A DNA stretch of 64,000 nt from Bacilli bacterium (GCA_900767605.1 CAAFZT010000048.1:1-64000), one strand, 5' to 3'. Shown: positions 1-7,804, counted from the stretch's first letter. Numbers and translations: made by a program. The notes: generated by a model from the sequence alone, not told the origin.

Positions 1-38
1 CATTGTAACAGGAATCCTGCTTTTTTCGCGCCCGCCGC

Positions 39-118
39 GACCCCTAGGGGTCCATCCCTCCGGGATAAACGGAACGGAGGCGGATCAGGTCGAATACACA
101 TAATTGGGGACACTCCCC
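39..118. other. Cluster of three short hairpins at left edge
   Basis: The GC-rich left edge holds a perfect 14-bp palindrome (GACCCCTAGGGGTC, 39-52), a CCTCCG/CGGAGG hairpin (57-62 with 75-80) and a GGGGA-CAC-TCCCC hairpin (106-118) followed by a T-rich stretch. The last could be a terminator for a gene to the left or, read on the minus strand, for the ATPase gene ending at 179. No coding sequence is recognised in 1-178. Confidence 0.35.
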
Positions 119-178
119 TATTTTGCTTATTTTAGATATAAATTTCTTATTTTTGGTGAAGTGTCGCGATACTCTCAA

Positions 179-1441
179 CTAATTTGAAAGCAAGAAATCC
201 TGCAGCTTTATCACGCGAATCACGTTGTGCTCAAGTGGAATATCCCCCGTTTCGTTCATCGTGATAATCATAAGTTTGTATTTCCCAGGATTTGTCGCGT
301 CTAGTTTTTTTAATTGTCCGATTTCTCGGTTGGCTGTTTCCACATTTGCCATGGAATAGCAAGCCTGAATCGCGATGTTATATTCGTCAACCAAGAAATC
401 AATATCGATTTTGGTTTTGCTACTTTTCAAATAATAGAGTTTGTCTTGGTATTTTTGATTTAACGAGATTGCAACCAGATTCCCAAAGAGGGAGGTATCG
501 TCTTTAGCCAAGAATAAGTTCAAGATGCCATTGTCGGAAAAATAGAATTTGGAATTGCTTTCCTTGTCAACGAATGCAGCATAGTAGTTTTTTAGAGCAA
601 ACAGCAAAAAACTTTGATTGGCATAAAAACAATAATCGATGATCGTGTCTTTCGAGAGTGAGAAGCCAATGGCTTTCAAAGCATGATAAAGATTCGTATA
701 GGAAACGTCTTGGGAGATGGTGCCTGCAATCTTTTTCATTAAGACCCTCATGCCGTTTTCGCTCCGTATGGCGTTACGGGTGATAATGTCGCCCAAAAGA
801 ATTTTTTCGTAAATGTTGGAGACGTATTCACGTTTGTCGACGGAAGCAAGCGACTCGGGAAAACCTCCAAATCGATAAAATTCCCAAAGGGCATTCGCGA
901 TTTTGGCGCGGTCGGAGACGGAAAAGGCGGAACTTGCTTCCAATGATTTTGCTCGGAGGAATTCTTTGAAGGAATAAGGATGAATGATTTTTGTTAGATA
1001 TCGTCCGCCTAATTTGGCAGATACTTCGCGAGAGAGCATTTTCGCGTTACTTCCTGTGATGTCGACTTTCTCCTTGGCATTAGCCATTCGAATAGCAAAT
1101 TTTTCCCAACCATCGATATTTTGAATCTCATCGAAGTAGAAGTAATGTTTTTGGTTTGTGATTTCTTCAGCAGTAAGCAAAATGTCTTCAAAATCGTTGG
1201 CTTGAAAACCGAGCAATCGTTCGTCGTCAAAATTGATGTAAATGATTTGCTTCCAATCCACTCCGCTCGAAATGAGGTCCTGAACCCGTTTATATAGAAG
1301 CGTAGATTTGCCGGAGCGCCTTAGACCGATAAGGACATAGTTTGCGTTTTTATCAAAAACGTAATCACGACTTACGATTTGAGATTTTTTGATGACTTCA
1401 TGTTGATCAAAGATGATTTGTTTGAGCGTTTCGTGGTCCAT
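179..1441 (-). CDS. AAA-family ATPase with DUF4143-type C-terminal domain
   Basis: This is a 420-residue member of the AAA_14/DUF4143 ATPase family, whose cellular role is unknown. It shows a Walker A motif GLRRSGKST (about residues 39-47), a Walker B FYFDEIQ (about 101-107) and a sensor-like DITGSN (about 127-132). The C-terminal part carries DIDFLVDEY followed by IAIQAC (about 346-361). In the family this is the PD-(D/E)XK-nuclease-like region, but here IQAC replaces the usual IEVK, so the catalytic lysine appears to be missing. The start is supported by AAGGAG a few bases upstream. Three 20-bp palindromes spaced exactly 33 bp apart lie directly upstream (1454-1539) and probably overlap its promoter. 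It belongs to the same broad family as the genes at 2193, 13994 and 61747. Confidence 0.85.
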   Translation of the reverse strand: MDHETLKQIIFDQHEVIKKSQIVSRDYVFDKNANYVLIGLRRSGKSTLLYKRVQDLISSGVDWKQIIYINFDDERLLGFQANDFEDILLTAEEITNQKHYFYFDEIQNIDGWEKFAIRMANAKEKVDITGSNAKMLSREVSAKLGGRYLTKIIHPYSFKEFLRAKSLEASSAFSVSDRAKIANALWEFYRFGGFPESLASVDKREYVSNIYEKILLGDIITRNAIRSENGMRVLMKKIAGTISQDVSYTNLYHALKAIGFSLSKDTIIDYCFYANQSFLLFALKNYYAAFVDKESNSKFYFSDNGILNLFLAKDDTSLFGNLVAISLNQKYQDKLYYLKSSKTKIDIDFLVDEYNIAIQACYSMANVETANREIGQLKKLDATNPGKYKLMIITMNETGDIPLEHNVIRVIKLQDFLLSN

Positions 1442-1453
1442 GGTTCTCTCCTT

Positions 1454-1539
1454 TTGTCGATTATATTCTACAATAATAACTATATTATGTCGATTATAGT
1501 CGACAAAAATTTGTGTTTTTTGTCGATTGTAGTTGACAA
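1454..1539. repeat. Three 20-bp palindromes spaced 33 bp apart upstream of ATPase gene
   Basis: Sites at 1454-1473, 1487-1506 and 1520-1539 share the form TTGTCGA-N6-TCGACAA with one or a few mismatches. Start-to-start distance is exactly 33 bp, close to three helical turns. TATAAT-like sequences lie inside the sites on the minus strand, so a protein bound here would cover the promoter of the ATPase gene starting at 1441. Two more copies, again 33 bp apart, are at 3722-3774. An operator array is the simplest reading; recombination or mobility sites are an alternative. Confidence 0.8.
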
Positions 1540-2192
1540 AATAGTTAAGGCAACGCGTCTGGAGGTACTGCCGTAAATACCGTTGTCTAGCAAAGGACCT
1601 TAGAAAATTCCGTTATTGCGAGATGTGTTCTGGGTTGGCTGGCTCATAAACCGAGATAAATGCACCGTTAGTGTTGAGCGTGGCAAAAATGTGGAAGGAC
1701 TTATTCAAAGGAGATGAGTTTAGAGTTTGATGAATATTGCAGCAAGGCCTCTTCAAGCAAAGGAATGCCCCTAATTTGAATTCCGTGTTTTGTCTCTTCC
1801 TGATATCAAGGTAATTAATCTCACGTTGAAATCTTGATTAAGTTCCCAAATGGTTGTTACAACCTTATCCCTTAAAACTGTTTTGCATTTTGCAGTTACT
1901 CTAAAACTTGTTAGTTTTCCAAAACAAAGTGTATCCCTTTGGTACCATTTATAATATCGCTTTTAAAACGATCAAGATTTGTGAAAGAATTCATCCCTTA
2001 TCTGGAGAATTACCTCATTTGGTCCGGGGAAAAGCGGATCATGGAATCGCTCGGTTGCAAAAGCACGATTGATGGTAGAAGAGAAAACGGGGTATCGTGG
2101 CGAAAACGGTCCAGTTTTATGTCCGTGGCCCCAATCATGCGTGGCTTAAATGGGTTTGTCTTTCCGTGGCGAAGCTACGATGGTTTTCAAAG
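1540..2192. other. Long stretch with no recognisable gene
   Basis: About 650 bases between the palindrome array and the end of the next ATPase gene. Open frames here (for example 1939-2265 on the plus strand) have no recognisable domain, and the largest overlaps the 3' end of the neighbouring gene. The minus strand shows short protein-like pieces broken by stops around 1650-1860, which may be a decayed gene. This cannot be settled by eye. Confidence 0.4.
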
Positions 2193-3509
2193 TTATGAAT
2201 CGTATTTCTCGTCACATAAAAAATCGATGACACCAACGTGTTCGATTCCGTGCTTATCTGTGTAAGGCAAGTATAAATCTCCTTCGACAATGATCTTTCT
2301 AAACGAGTCATCAATCTTTAGGAAGGAATTTGATTCCTGTTTCATTTTTTCCTCGTCGTAGATTCGATATGCGGATTGGACGTAGATTTTAACGTTGCCC
2401 ATCGTGGCGATGAAGTCCACTTCGTACTGTTTTCTCTCTCTTGTGCCGTCTTTGCTGACTTCGATGGCTGGAACGACTCCGACGTTTACTGCGTATCCGC
2501 GCCGTTTAAGATCCCGATAGATTACGGACTCCATCATATGGCCTCTGTCATTTTGGCTAAAGGATAGAAGCGCGTTTCTTAAGCCACAGTCGGCAAAATA
2601 GTATTTTTTGCTGCTTGCGATGAGGTTATTGCCTCTTATGTCGAAACGACTGGCCTCGCTAATTAGAAACGAATCCATAAATGCAGACATATATTTCTCG
2701 ATGGATTGTCTCGAAATGGTTTTATCTTCCCTTTGCTTAAAAAGTTCGGATATTTTGTTTATTGAGATGGGCGAACCTTCGCTAGATGCGAGAACGGTTA
2801 AAAGCTCCTTAATAGGGGCGTTCCCGATTATTCCGTTATGTTCGAGAATGTCTTTCAAGTAAGTGAGTTCGAAAAGATTTGTTAAGTATGAAATTTTGTC
2901 TTGGTTACTTCCATAAGCGACCATCCCCGGCATCCCTCCAAAGGTCAAATATTCTTCGAAGAGCATTCTTTTGTCTTTTTGGGGAAATGCGTTCGAGTAT
3001 TCGCTGAACGAAAGTGGGGCAAGGTCGATTTGCCATCCTCTGCCCCTAAATTCGGTAAGAACGTCGGAGGATAATAATCGGGAGTTGCTCCCAGTCACGT
3101 AGATGTCCACGTTCGGATAATTCGAAAGCAGCCCATTGAGAACCTGATAGAAATTGATTTGGGGAATGGAACCATCGCTGGTTTTATATCCTTCAAATGC
3201 TGGGTTTTCAATGCTCTCGCAGAACTGTATTTCGTCTATGAAAAGGTAGAATTCATCGCTTTTATTTATTTTGCCTTTGATAAACTGATCCAATTGGATT
3301 GGATTTGTAAGGCTTGAGTTTTCGCTGCTTGATAAATCAACGTGGATGATTCTATCGTTCAAAACGCCAGTGGACAGGAGATAGTCTTTGAACAAAGGGT
3401 TGAGAAGATACGATTTGCCGCATCTCCTGATTCCCGTGATGACCTTGACCATGCCGTTATGCATGCTTCTTATCAGTTTGTTAAGATAAAAATCCCTTTT
3501 GATTTCCAT
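2193..3509 (-). CDS. AAA-family ATPase with DUF4143-type C-terminal domain (YVQSAY group)
   Basis: This is a 438-residue AAA_14/DUF4143 ATPase. Walker A is GIRRCGKSY (about 26-34), Walker B LFIDEIQ (about 89-95), followed by VTGSNSRLL (about 138-146) and TEFRGRG (about 152-158). The C-terminal region has EVDFIATMGNVKIYVQSAY, where YVQSA replaces the family's usual IEVK-type motif. The start at 3509 (MEIKRD) is chosen because the paralogue at 61747-63051 begins in the same way and AAAGGAG lies upstream. An in-frame ATG at 3548 would add 13 residues with no family match. A 34-bp inverted repeat (3584-3617) lies upstream. Palindromes of the 33-bp-spaced type occur on both sides (1454-1539 and 3722-3774), so the gene sits inside a roughly 2.2-kb repeat-bracketed segment. 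Confidence 0.85.
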   Translation of the reverse strand: MEIKRDFYLNKLIRSMHNGMVKVITGIRRCGKSYLLNPLFKDYLLSTGVLNDRIIHVDLSSSENSSLTNPIQLDQFIKGKINKSDEFYLFIDEIQFCESIENPAFEGYKTSDGSIPQINFYQVLNGLLSNYPNVDIYVTGSNSRLLSSDVLTEFRGRGWQIDLAPLSFSEYSNAFPQKDKRMLFEEYLTFGGMPGMVAYGSNQDKISYLTNLFELTYLKDILEHNGIIGNAPIKELLTVLASSEGSPISINKISELFKQREDKTISRQSIEKYMSAFMDSFLISEASRFDIRGNNLIASSKKYYFADCGLRNALLSFSQNDRGHMMESVIYRDLKRRGYAVNVGVVPAIEVSKDGTRERKQYEVDFIATMGNVKIYVQSAYRIYDEEKMKQESNSFLKIDDSFRKIIVEGDLYLPYTDKHGIEHVGVIDFLCDEKYDS

Positions 3510-3583
3510 GCGATTGCCACGCTCCTTTGCGCACAAAAATTGTAACATAAAGTGATGAAAACGGCAATTTTCTGGATTTGAAA

Positions 3584-3617
3584 TTGCAAAAAGTGTGAAA
3601 AATCACATTTATTGCAA
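3584..3617. repeat. 34-bp inverted repeat upstream of ATPase gene
   Basis: Two 15-base arms match at 13 positions. They begin and end with TTGCAA and meet at TGTGA-AAAA-TCACA. The element is about 75 bp upstream of the start at 3509. The inner AAAAAGTGTGAAAA stretch recurs at 6592-6605, upstream of the related ATPase remnant at 6134-6478. A regulatory site or an element end are both possible. Confidence 0.5.
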
Positions 3618-3721
3618 CATGAAGAGTTTAGATTATGGCCTTAAAGGCGGAGATAGTGCGTATTTATTTGTCACCAAGAACGTTGCACGCCGCCCTAAAT
3701 GGGATTTTTCATCGCTCCATT

Positions 3722-3774
3722 TTGTCGAATACAGTCGACAGAATAAGATGTTTTTTGTCGACTATGTTCGACAA
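3722..3774. repeat. Two more 20-bp palindromes, 33 bp apart
   Basis: Sites at 3722-3741 and 3755-3774 have the same TTGTCGA-N6-TCGACAA form and the same 33-bp spacing as the array at 1454-1539. They abut a truncated regulator gene (3785-4075), so the remnant's original 5' part has been replaced by the repeat region. Confidence 0.8.
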
Positions 3775-3784
3775 AAAAGAATGT

Positions 3785-4075
3785 CGGAAAATAAGAATTC
3801 TTAATTTAGAGTTGGAAGCCCATAATTTTGGTACGTCTACCATAACGGTAACCATACCCTTTGATCGGAACGGGTTTACAGAAGTTGTCCCTGTAAAGAA
3901 AACGGATGAAGAAAAGATTGTGAAGGCATTGAAACTAAATAGCCGTTTAACCACGGGTGATATAGCTATCATTATCGGAAAAACGAGGAAGACCGTGATG
4001 AGGCTCCTTAAGAAAAGCGACAAAATCATTCGAGTCGGTTCCGATAAAACAGACCACCGGGAAATTAAAAAGTAG
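3785..4075 (+). pseudogene. C-terminal remnant of a RecG/AlbA_2-like regulator
   Basis: About 96 residues resemble the C-terminal end of divergent AAA_4/AlbA_2 (RecG-like) transcriptional regulators: ELEAHNFGTSTITVTIPFDR is typical of the HATPase_c_4-like end. It is followed by a winged-helix segment (residues around LTTGDIAIIIGKTRKTVMRL). No N-terminal AlbA_2 domain exists upstream; the open frame instead reads through the palindromic repeats at 3722-3774. It is therefore called a truncated gene. Family assignment is by motif memory only. Confidence 0.55.
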
Positions 4076-4133
4076 AATGCTCACGCCTGTTATAATGCAT
4101 AAGGAAAAAACGTATTAACGTAGGAGGCAAGGG

Positions 4134-4526
4134 ATGGAAACACTAGAAGAATTTATGAAACGGCACCAAGCCACGGAAGAAAAATCCTCCTCCTTTGTCG
4201 ATTATCTTTATTCTTTGATGAAGAAGTACAACGTGGAGAATCCGGCGGATCTCTACCGCAAAGCCAACATTTCTCGACAGCTTTGGTCTTCGATCATTTC
4301 CGAGAAGTCCCATCCTTCTTTAAACGTTTGCTTAAAGATTGCCCTGGCGGTACAAGTCAATAACCATGAATGCAAATATTTGCTGAAGAAGGTGGGTTTT
4401 ACCTTGGCTTCTTCTAGCCCCTTTGCGTTAATCATCCGTTACGCGATCGAAAACAAAATCTATGACCTTGTCGCGGTAAACCATCTGCTAGAAGAAAATG
4501 GCTACGCGGATTCCTTGATTGTTTGA
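4134..4526 (+). CDS. Small helix-turn-helix protein, function unknown
   Basis: A 130-residue protein with a helix-turn-helix-like centre (about 35-85; LYRKANISRQLWSSII then SLNVCLKIALAV), resembling atypical Xre-like domains, followed by a conserved-looking tail IRYAIENKIYDLVAVNHLL. Such proteins are often annotated as HTH or Appr-1-p-associated proteins in Bacillota; no function can be assigned. The start follows GGAGG with good spacing. It lies 72 bp upstream of an HD-domain hydrolase gene in the same direction and may be co-transcribed with it. Confidence 0.7.
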   Translation: METLEEFMKRHQATEEKSSSFVDYLYSLMKKYNVENPADLYRKANISRQLWSSIISEKSHPSLNVCLKIALAVQVNNHECKYLLKKVGFTLASSSPFALIIRYAIENKIYDLVAVNHLLEENGYADSLIV

Positions 4527-4598
4527 TTTTGTCCAATGCGGTTTGACCTTTCTCGCCTCCTCTTGACCTAGGATAAAGCCAGGACGGGAGGAAGAGAA

Positions 4599-5255
4599 AT
4601 GAACGAAAACTTGCGGAGAATCAAAGAATACCTCTTAAGCGTTGGGATAAAGGAAGAAACCATTGATGGGGGCAGAAGAAGTTCGGTGTACCTAGCCATG
4701 GAAATCATGGAATATGCCCATCGAAATCAAAAAAGAGAAAACGGCGAGGATTACGCCAACCATCCGGGAAGATGCTTAACGAGGTATCGGGAATGGATCG
4801 GCGTTGGGCCTGATGGGGATCGCGCGTTGGATAAAGACCTATTAGAACATAACGGAATCCCTTTTGACGGCGTGCAAGAAGTGTGTTTGCTCCATGATGT
4901 AGTGGAAGACACGGAGTTTAGTCTCGATGATGTTCGGGATATCTATGTCGAATGTGGCTTTAAGAATTATTTTGACGCCTATATCTTGGATGCCTTAAAA
5001 CGAATTACCCACGATAAGGCCATGGGGTACAAGGAATATATCGAAATTTGCCTTATGAACCCCGTGTCCGCGTTAGTAAAAATGATCGATATGGAAGACA
5101 ATCTCCGGGTCTTGGATTTGATCGAATATAACGAAGAGCGGTTTCGGAGGGCTCAAGGGTACCTATTTTGGACGTTCGCGATTAACCATGCTTATCACTT
5201 CGTGGAGAACGGGGAGAAATACAGAAAGGAATTCCGGCAAAACTTTAACATCTAA
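4599..5255 (+). CDS. HD-domain phosphohydrolase, SpoT/MESH1-like
   Basis: A 218-residue protein with the metal-binding pattern of (p)ppGpp hydrolase-type HD domains: NHPGRC (about 52-57), LLHDVVEDT (about 97-105) and KMIDMEDNLR (about 165-174). Neither a synthetase nor a TGS/ACT domain is present, so by length it resembles small stand-alone alarmone hydrolases or related nucleotide hydrolases. The substrate is inferred from the family and not shown by the sequence. GGGAGGAAGAG provides the ribosome binding site. It lies downstream of the small HTH gene in an accessory region. Confidence 0.65.
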   Translation: MNENLRRIKEYLLSVGIKEETIDGGRRSSVYLAMEIMEYAHRNQKRENGEDYANHPGRCLTRYREWIGVGPDGDRALDKDLLEHNGIPFDGVQEVCLLHDVVEDTEFSLDDVRDIYVECGFKNYFDAYILDALKRITHDKAMGYKEYIEICLMNPVSALVKMIDMEDNLRVLDLIEYNEERFRRAQGYLFWTFAINHAYHFVENGEKYRKEFRQNFNI

Positions 5256-5324
5256 GATGGTTTTCCCGTTGAATGATGGGAGAGAAATGGCGTTAATGAA
5301 ACGATGCAATGAGAGAAATAAAAT

Positions 5325-5380
5325 AGATACTATAATATGCAAAATAAGCAAAAATAGAATAAATAGACATTATAATATCT
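5325..5380. promoter_or_regulatory. Inverted repeat with TATAAT boxes upstream of hipB-like gene
   Basis: AGATACTATAAT (5325-5336) and ATTATAATATCT (5369-5380) form inverted 12-base arms matching at 11 positions. The second contains a possible -10 box 19 bases before the start codon at 5395. The arrangement fits an operator for autoregulation by the HTH protein that follows. Confidence 0.45.
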
Positions 5381-5394
5381 GATACAATAAGGGC

Positions 5395-5688
5395 ATGGAC
5401 CGGTACTTAGATTTAAATGATTTGTGGGGAATCCCCTCTTTGGAGGACCAAACGCTTGCACTTGCTAAGCGGCTGCGAAGCATTCGCAAAAGCAAAGGGT
5501 GGAATCAAACGGAATTTGCCGATCGATCCGGAATTCCTTTAGGCACGTTGAAGGTATTTGAAACGAAGGGAAAAATCTCTTTAAAGCATTTGTTTCGCTA
5601 TGCCATAGCCGTAGACCGAGTCGATGAACTCAATGCCCTTTTCGCAAAACGTGAGCCGACTTTAGAGGAAATGAGAAATGACAAATAA
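5395..5688 (+). CDS. HipB-like Xre antitoxin/regulator, orphan
   Basis: A 97-residue protein with an Xre helix-turn-helix (about 20-75): LAKRLRSIRKSKGWNQTEFA, then IPLGTLKVFETKGKISLKHL. This is the form seen in HTH proteins encoded immediately before hipA toxin genes. Here the partner is gone: a second ATG at 5678 opens MTNKLE and then hits a stop at 5698, after which the sequence becomes debris of another gene family. The protein would normally bind its own operator and the HipA kinase. With hipA missing it is probably only a DNA-binding regulator. Confidence 0.75.
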   Translation: MDRYLDLNDLWGIPSLEDQTLALAKRLRSIRKSKGWNQTEFADRSGIPLGTLKVFETKGKISLKHLFRYAIAVDRVDELNALFAKREPTLEEMRNDK

Positions 5689-5698
5689 ACTAGAATAA
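5678..5698 (+). pseudogene. Six-codon remnant of a hipA-like gene
   Basis: An ATG overlapping the 3' end of the hipB-like gene in another frame opens MTNKLE followed by TAA. Position and overlap are those expected for a hipA start in a hipBA operon, but no kinase sequence follows. This is inferred from context, since six codons cannot identify a family. Confidence 0.35.
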
Positions 5699-5735
5699 CT
5701 GACGGTTTTTCTATCACAACAAGATAGTTATTTCC

Positions 5736-5898
5736 TTACAGGGATTTCCCAGATTTGATTTCAATGGGAAACACGTATCCGTTACTTTCGGCTAAGAAAT
5801 CGACATCGCCCATTTTTTAGAATTAAAGTAGTAGAGGATGTCGCCAAACCCTGATGTCAAAAGGATCTTGGCAGCCATGTTTTCGAGCCGAGCCCAAT
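5736..5898 (-). pseudogene. 3' remnant of a DUF4143-type ATPase gene
   Basis: Read on the minus strand this stretch encodes ARLENMAAKILLTSGFGDIL..., then after a frameshift near 5815 GDVDFLAESNGYVFPIEIKS and GKSL-stop. That is the characteristic C-terminal end of DUF4143 ATPases, with an intact VDFL...IEIKSG nuclease-like motif. The rest of the gene is absent. It differs in type from the neighbouring YIQSA-type remnant, so two different family members have decayed side by side. Confidence 0.65.
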
Positions 5899-5971
5899 TA
5901 TTTAATGTCGAATCCAGTTTTCTTTTTAATTTAACATAATGCCCAATTCATCGAAATAATTTGATATCGGA

Positions 5972-6018
5972 TGGCAAAAACTTTCCGCTAAAATCGCTAT
6001 TTTTGGCAAAAACTTTCC
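5972..6018. repeat. Direct repeat of a 15-bp word, 32 bp apart
   Basis: TGGCAAAAACTTTCC occurs at 5972-5986 and again at 6004-6018, a 32-bp offset. It lies between two ATPase remnants and resembles in scale the 33- and 34-bp arrays next to intact ATPase genes. Confidence 0.55.
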
Positions 6019-6109
6019 AAAACGGCCACTTTCGTGCTTCGCTGGACTAGAGCAATGGTTCCAAAAATGGGAATAAAACTTTAGAAATTGCTATAAAAGT
6101 GGATGAATT

Positions 6110-6127
6110 AGTTCCGAAAATGGAACT
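6110..6127. repeat. Perfect 18-bp inverted repeat AGTTCC-N6-GGAACT
   Basis: A perfect 6+6 inverted repeat sits 7 bases beyond the 3' end of the ATPase remnant at 6134. A similar but imperfect form (GGTTCC-N6-GGGAAT) is at 6057-6074. Similar elements bracket intact ATPase genes elsewhere in the window. Confidence 0.4.
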
Positions 6128-6133
6128 TTTGTA

Positions 6134-6478
6134 TCAATCGATGATGCTGGACTTATTGAGCAAGAAACCGAACAAGCCGAGACGCAACACGCCGTCTTCA
6201 TCATAGGATGCGCCGGAAGTGAATTTGCTGATAATAACGCGAGTGAAGGAATCGTCGATTTTTCGGAAAGATTCTTTTTCTTGCTGAAGTTTGGCGGGGT
6301 TATCGATAAGGAAAGCCGATTGGATATAGAATTTCCTTCCGTTTTTGATTGCAACGAAGTCTACCTCTCTCGTTACCTTTGTTGGTTTCCCCTTAACGTT
6401 TTCCGTACTTGGAATGGATCCAACCTGAACCATAAATCCACGAAGAACCAATTCGTTATAGATAACGTTTTCTGGCAA
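6134..6478 (-). pseudogene. Truncated AAA/DUF4143-type ATPase (C-terminal third)
   Basis: The 114 residues align by eye with the C-termini of the ATPases at 2193 and 61747: ENVIYNELVLRGFMVQVGSI, REVDFVAIKNGRKFYIQSAF, then KIDDSFTRVII and a GLFGFL end. The Walker motifs are missing. Just upstream (6499-6519) the same bases read as GSN in one frame and VLTEF in another, suggesting an internal deletion joined sequence next to the sensor region to the C-terminal part. The open frame begins only with TTG and has no convincing ribosome binding site. Confidence 0.7.
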
Positions 6479-6589
6479 ATATCATTTCAAATCTCCTAGG
6501 TACAAATTCGGTTAGAACCAACCAAAAATGTACATAACTCAAATGTTGGCAATACATCGGGTGTTTTTCTCTATCTTTTCAGTTAACTT

Positions 6590-6663
6590 CGAAAAAGTGT
6601 GAAAATCAGGCAAAATGAAGTCAATAAAAATGCAAAAAACGATAGTAAAATTACACTTTTTCG
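6590..6663. repeat. 11-bp inverted repeat, arms 52 bp apart
   Basis: CGAAAAAGTGT (6590-6600) is repeated inverted as ACACTTTTTCG (6653-6663). The left arm continues as GAAAA and matches the centre of the inverted repeat at 3584-3617 upstream of the related intact ATPase. It may be a shared regulatory site, or the end of a decayed element. Confidence 0.45.
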
Positions 6664-6691
6664 GACTTCGCGGAAAAAAGAGGGGAAACCC

Positions 6692-7684
6692 TTAGGCAAT
6701 TTCGATATCGCGAACCCCCTCCCCAGCCCCAACACGGAATAGCTTCGCGTGCTTTGGGGTAATAACCAAAAGGTCGAAATCACATTGCTCGTGTTTATCA
6801 AACAAATCGAAAGAAGCCCCTTCCGGGATATCTTCTGGATCGATTCCTCCATACCCTTGCCTGCAGGCGATGAGGTAACTATCGCTTCGAGATTGGTTGT
6901 TAAAATGAGAATCTCCACAAAGGTGAAGAAGAAGGTGGCTTTGAGAACGGCTAAAATCAAAATCGAGGGGACCCGTGTGTCCTTTTTCCCGGTTCACAAA
7001 GGCTTTTTCGATATTTTGAAGTCTAACCATATTGGGGCTTAAAGGGTTGGGATAACGAACCCACGCCCCGCAGGAGTTGAAACAAAAATGGCTGAAGATG
7101 ACGAGGGATTTTTCCTTGCAAGTTTCCAATTGGTTTATGACGAATGCAAGTTGTTCCCCGGATACGTCATATCCCCGGAGGTTTTCCGAAGTATTCAGGA
7201 ACAAGAAACGGGTTTTGGTTTTGCTATCTACATAATACCCGTATCCACCTTCGTTCGTTTCGCTTGTAACAATTTTTCCTTTTTCAGGGGTGATTTTATC
7301 GAGGAAATAACGGTTCAAATAAGGGTTTAAACCTTCTCTTCCTAATACGCCTGGTTTGATGTCGTGGTTTCCTTTACAAAAGAAATAGGGGATATGCCCA
7401 AAATCCATGGCCTTTTGGGTCAATTCGATGACCTGTTTTGCCTCTTCGTTGCTTTCGCCGACATCTAGTCCAATGTCTCCCCCATTCACGACGAAATCGA
7501 TTTTGCTGGAGGGGAGAAGCTCTTGAAACATTTGCAACTGTTCGATGTGGTGAGCGTTCTCCGCCCCCATATGAACGTCAGTGATGAATAAAAGCCGGAA
7601 GGAGTGGCTCTCGTTTCCTCTACAAAATTCATCGATCCGCTGGTTCACGCGAATCCAGGATTCTTTTATTTTTTCTTTCACCAT
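6692..7684 (-). CDS. Calcineurin-like metallophosphoesterase
   Basis: A 330-residue protein of the calcineurin-like phosphoesterase superfamily. The metal-binding motifs appear in order: ITDVHMG (about 34-40), NGGDIG (about 67-72), CKGNHDIK (about 103-110), FSHFCFN (about 197-203) and CGDSHFN (about 256-262). No signal peptide is seen, so it is probably cytoplasmic; the substrate cannot be named. The start (MVKEKI) gives a normal length. It is transcribed toward the decayed zone at 5.7-6.6 kb and is divergent from the lipoprotein operon starting at 7861. Confidence 0.8.
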   Translation of the reverse strand: MVKEKIKESWIRVNQRIDEFCRGNESHSFRLLFITDVHMGAENAHHIEQLQMFQELLPSSKIDFVVNGGDIGLDVGESNEEAKQVIELTQKAMDFGHIPYFFCKGNHDIKPGVLGREGLNPYLNRYFLDKITPEKGKIVTSETNEGGYGYYVDSKTKTRFLFLNTSENLRGYDVSGEQLAFVINQLETCKEKSLVIFSHFCFNSCGAWVRYPNPLSPNMVRLQNIEKAFVNREKGHTGPLDFDFSRSQSHLLLHLCGDSHFNNQSRSDSYLIACRQGYGGIDPEDIPEGASFDLFDKHEQCDFDLLVITPKHAKLFRVGAGEGVRDIEIA

Positions 7685-7788
7685 GGGGGATTTTCCTCTG
7701 AGTGTTTCGACTTTTTCATTATAGGCATAAATCCCTTGATTTAAGGAAGGAGACGAAACAAAAGAAGCGAAACAAGATATTTAAACCG

Positions 7789-7804
7789 CTTTCCTTAAGG
7801 AAAG
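7789..7804. promoter_or_regulatory. Perfect 16-bp palindrome upstream of lipoprotein operon
   Basis: CTTTCCTTAAGGAAAG is a perfect palindrome in the divergent interval between the phosphoesterase and the lipoprotein operon, 57 bp before the start codon at 7861. It could be an operator. A related but asymmetric TTTCCTTAAGAGAAAG lies before the surface-protein gene at 15783, partly overlapping its ribosome binding site. Confidence 0.4.

Noticed and set aside
1..120. Fragment of an rRNA or tRNA gene in the GC-rich left edge
   Set aside because: The hairpins do not fit a tRNA cloverleaf and no conserved rRNA segment was recognised.
1454..1539. Possible CRISPR array (20-bp repeats with 13-bp spacers)
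   Set aside because: Repeats are palindromic operators, spacers are only 13 bp, only three units occur, and no cas genes are in the window.
1939..2265. Plus-strand open frame of 108 codons
   Set aside because: It overlaps the 3' end of the ATPase gene at 2193 on the other strand, has no domain and no good ribosome binding site.
3635..3784. N-terminal half of the open frame ending at 4075 as part of a real protein
   Set aside because: This half is translated from the palindromic repeats and does not resemble the regulator family matched by the C-terminal half.
3584..6663. Insertion sequence bounded by the related inverted repeats at 3584 and 6590
   Set aside because: No transposase lies between them and no target-site duplication could be recognised.
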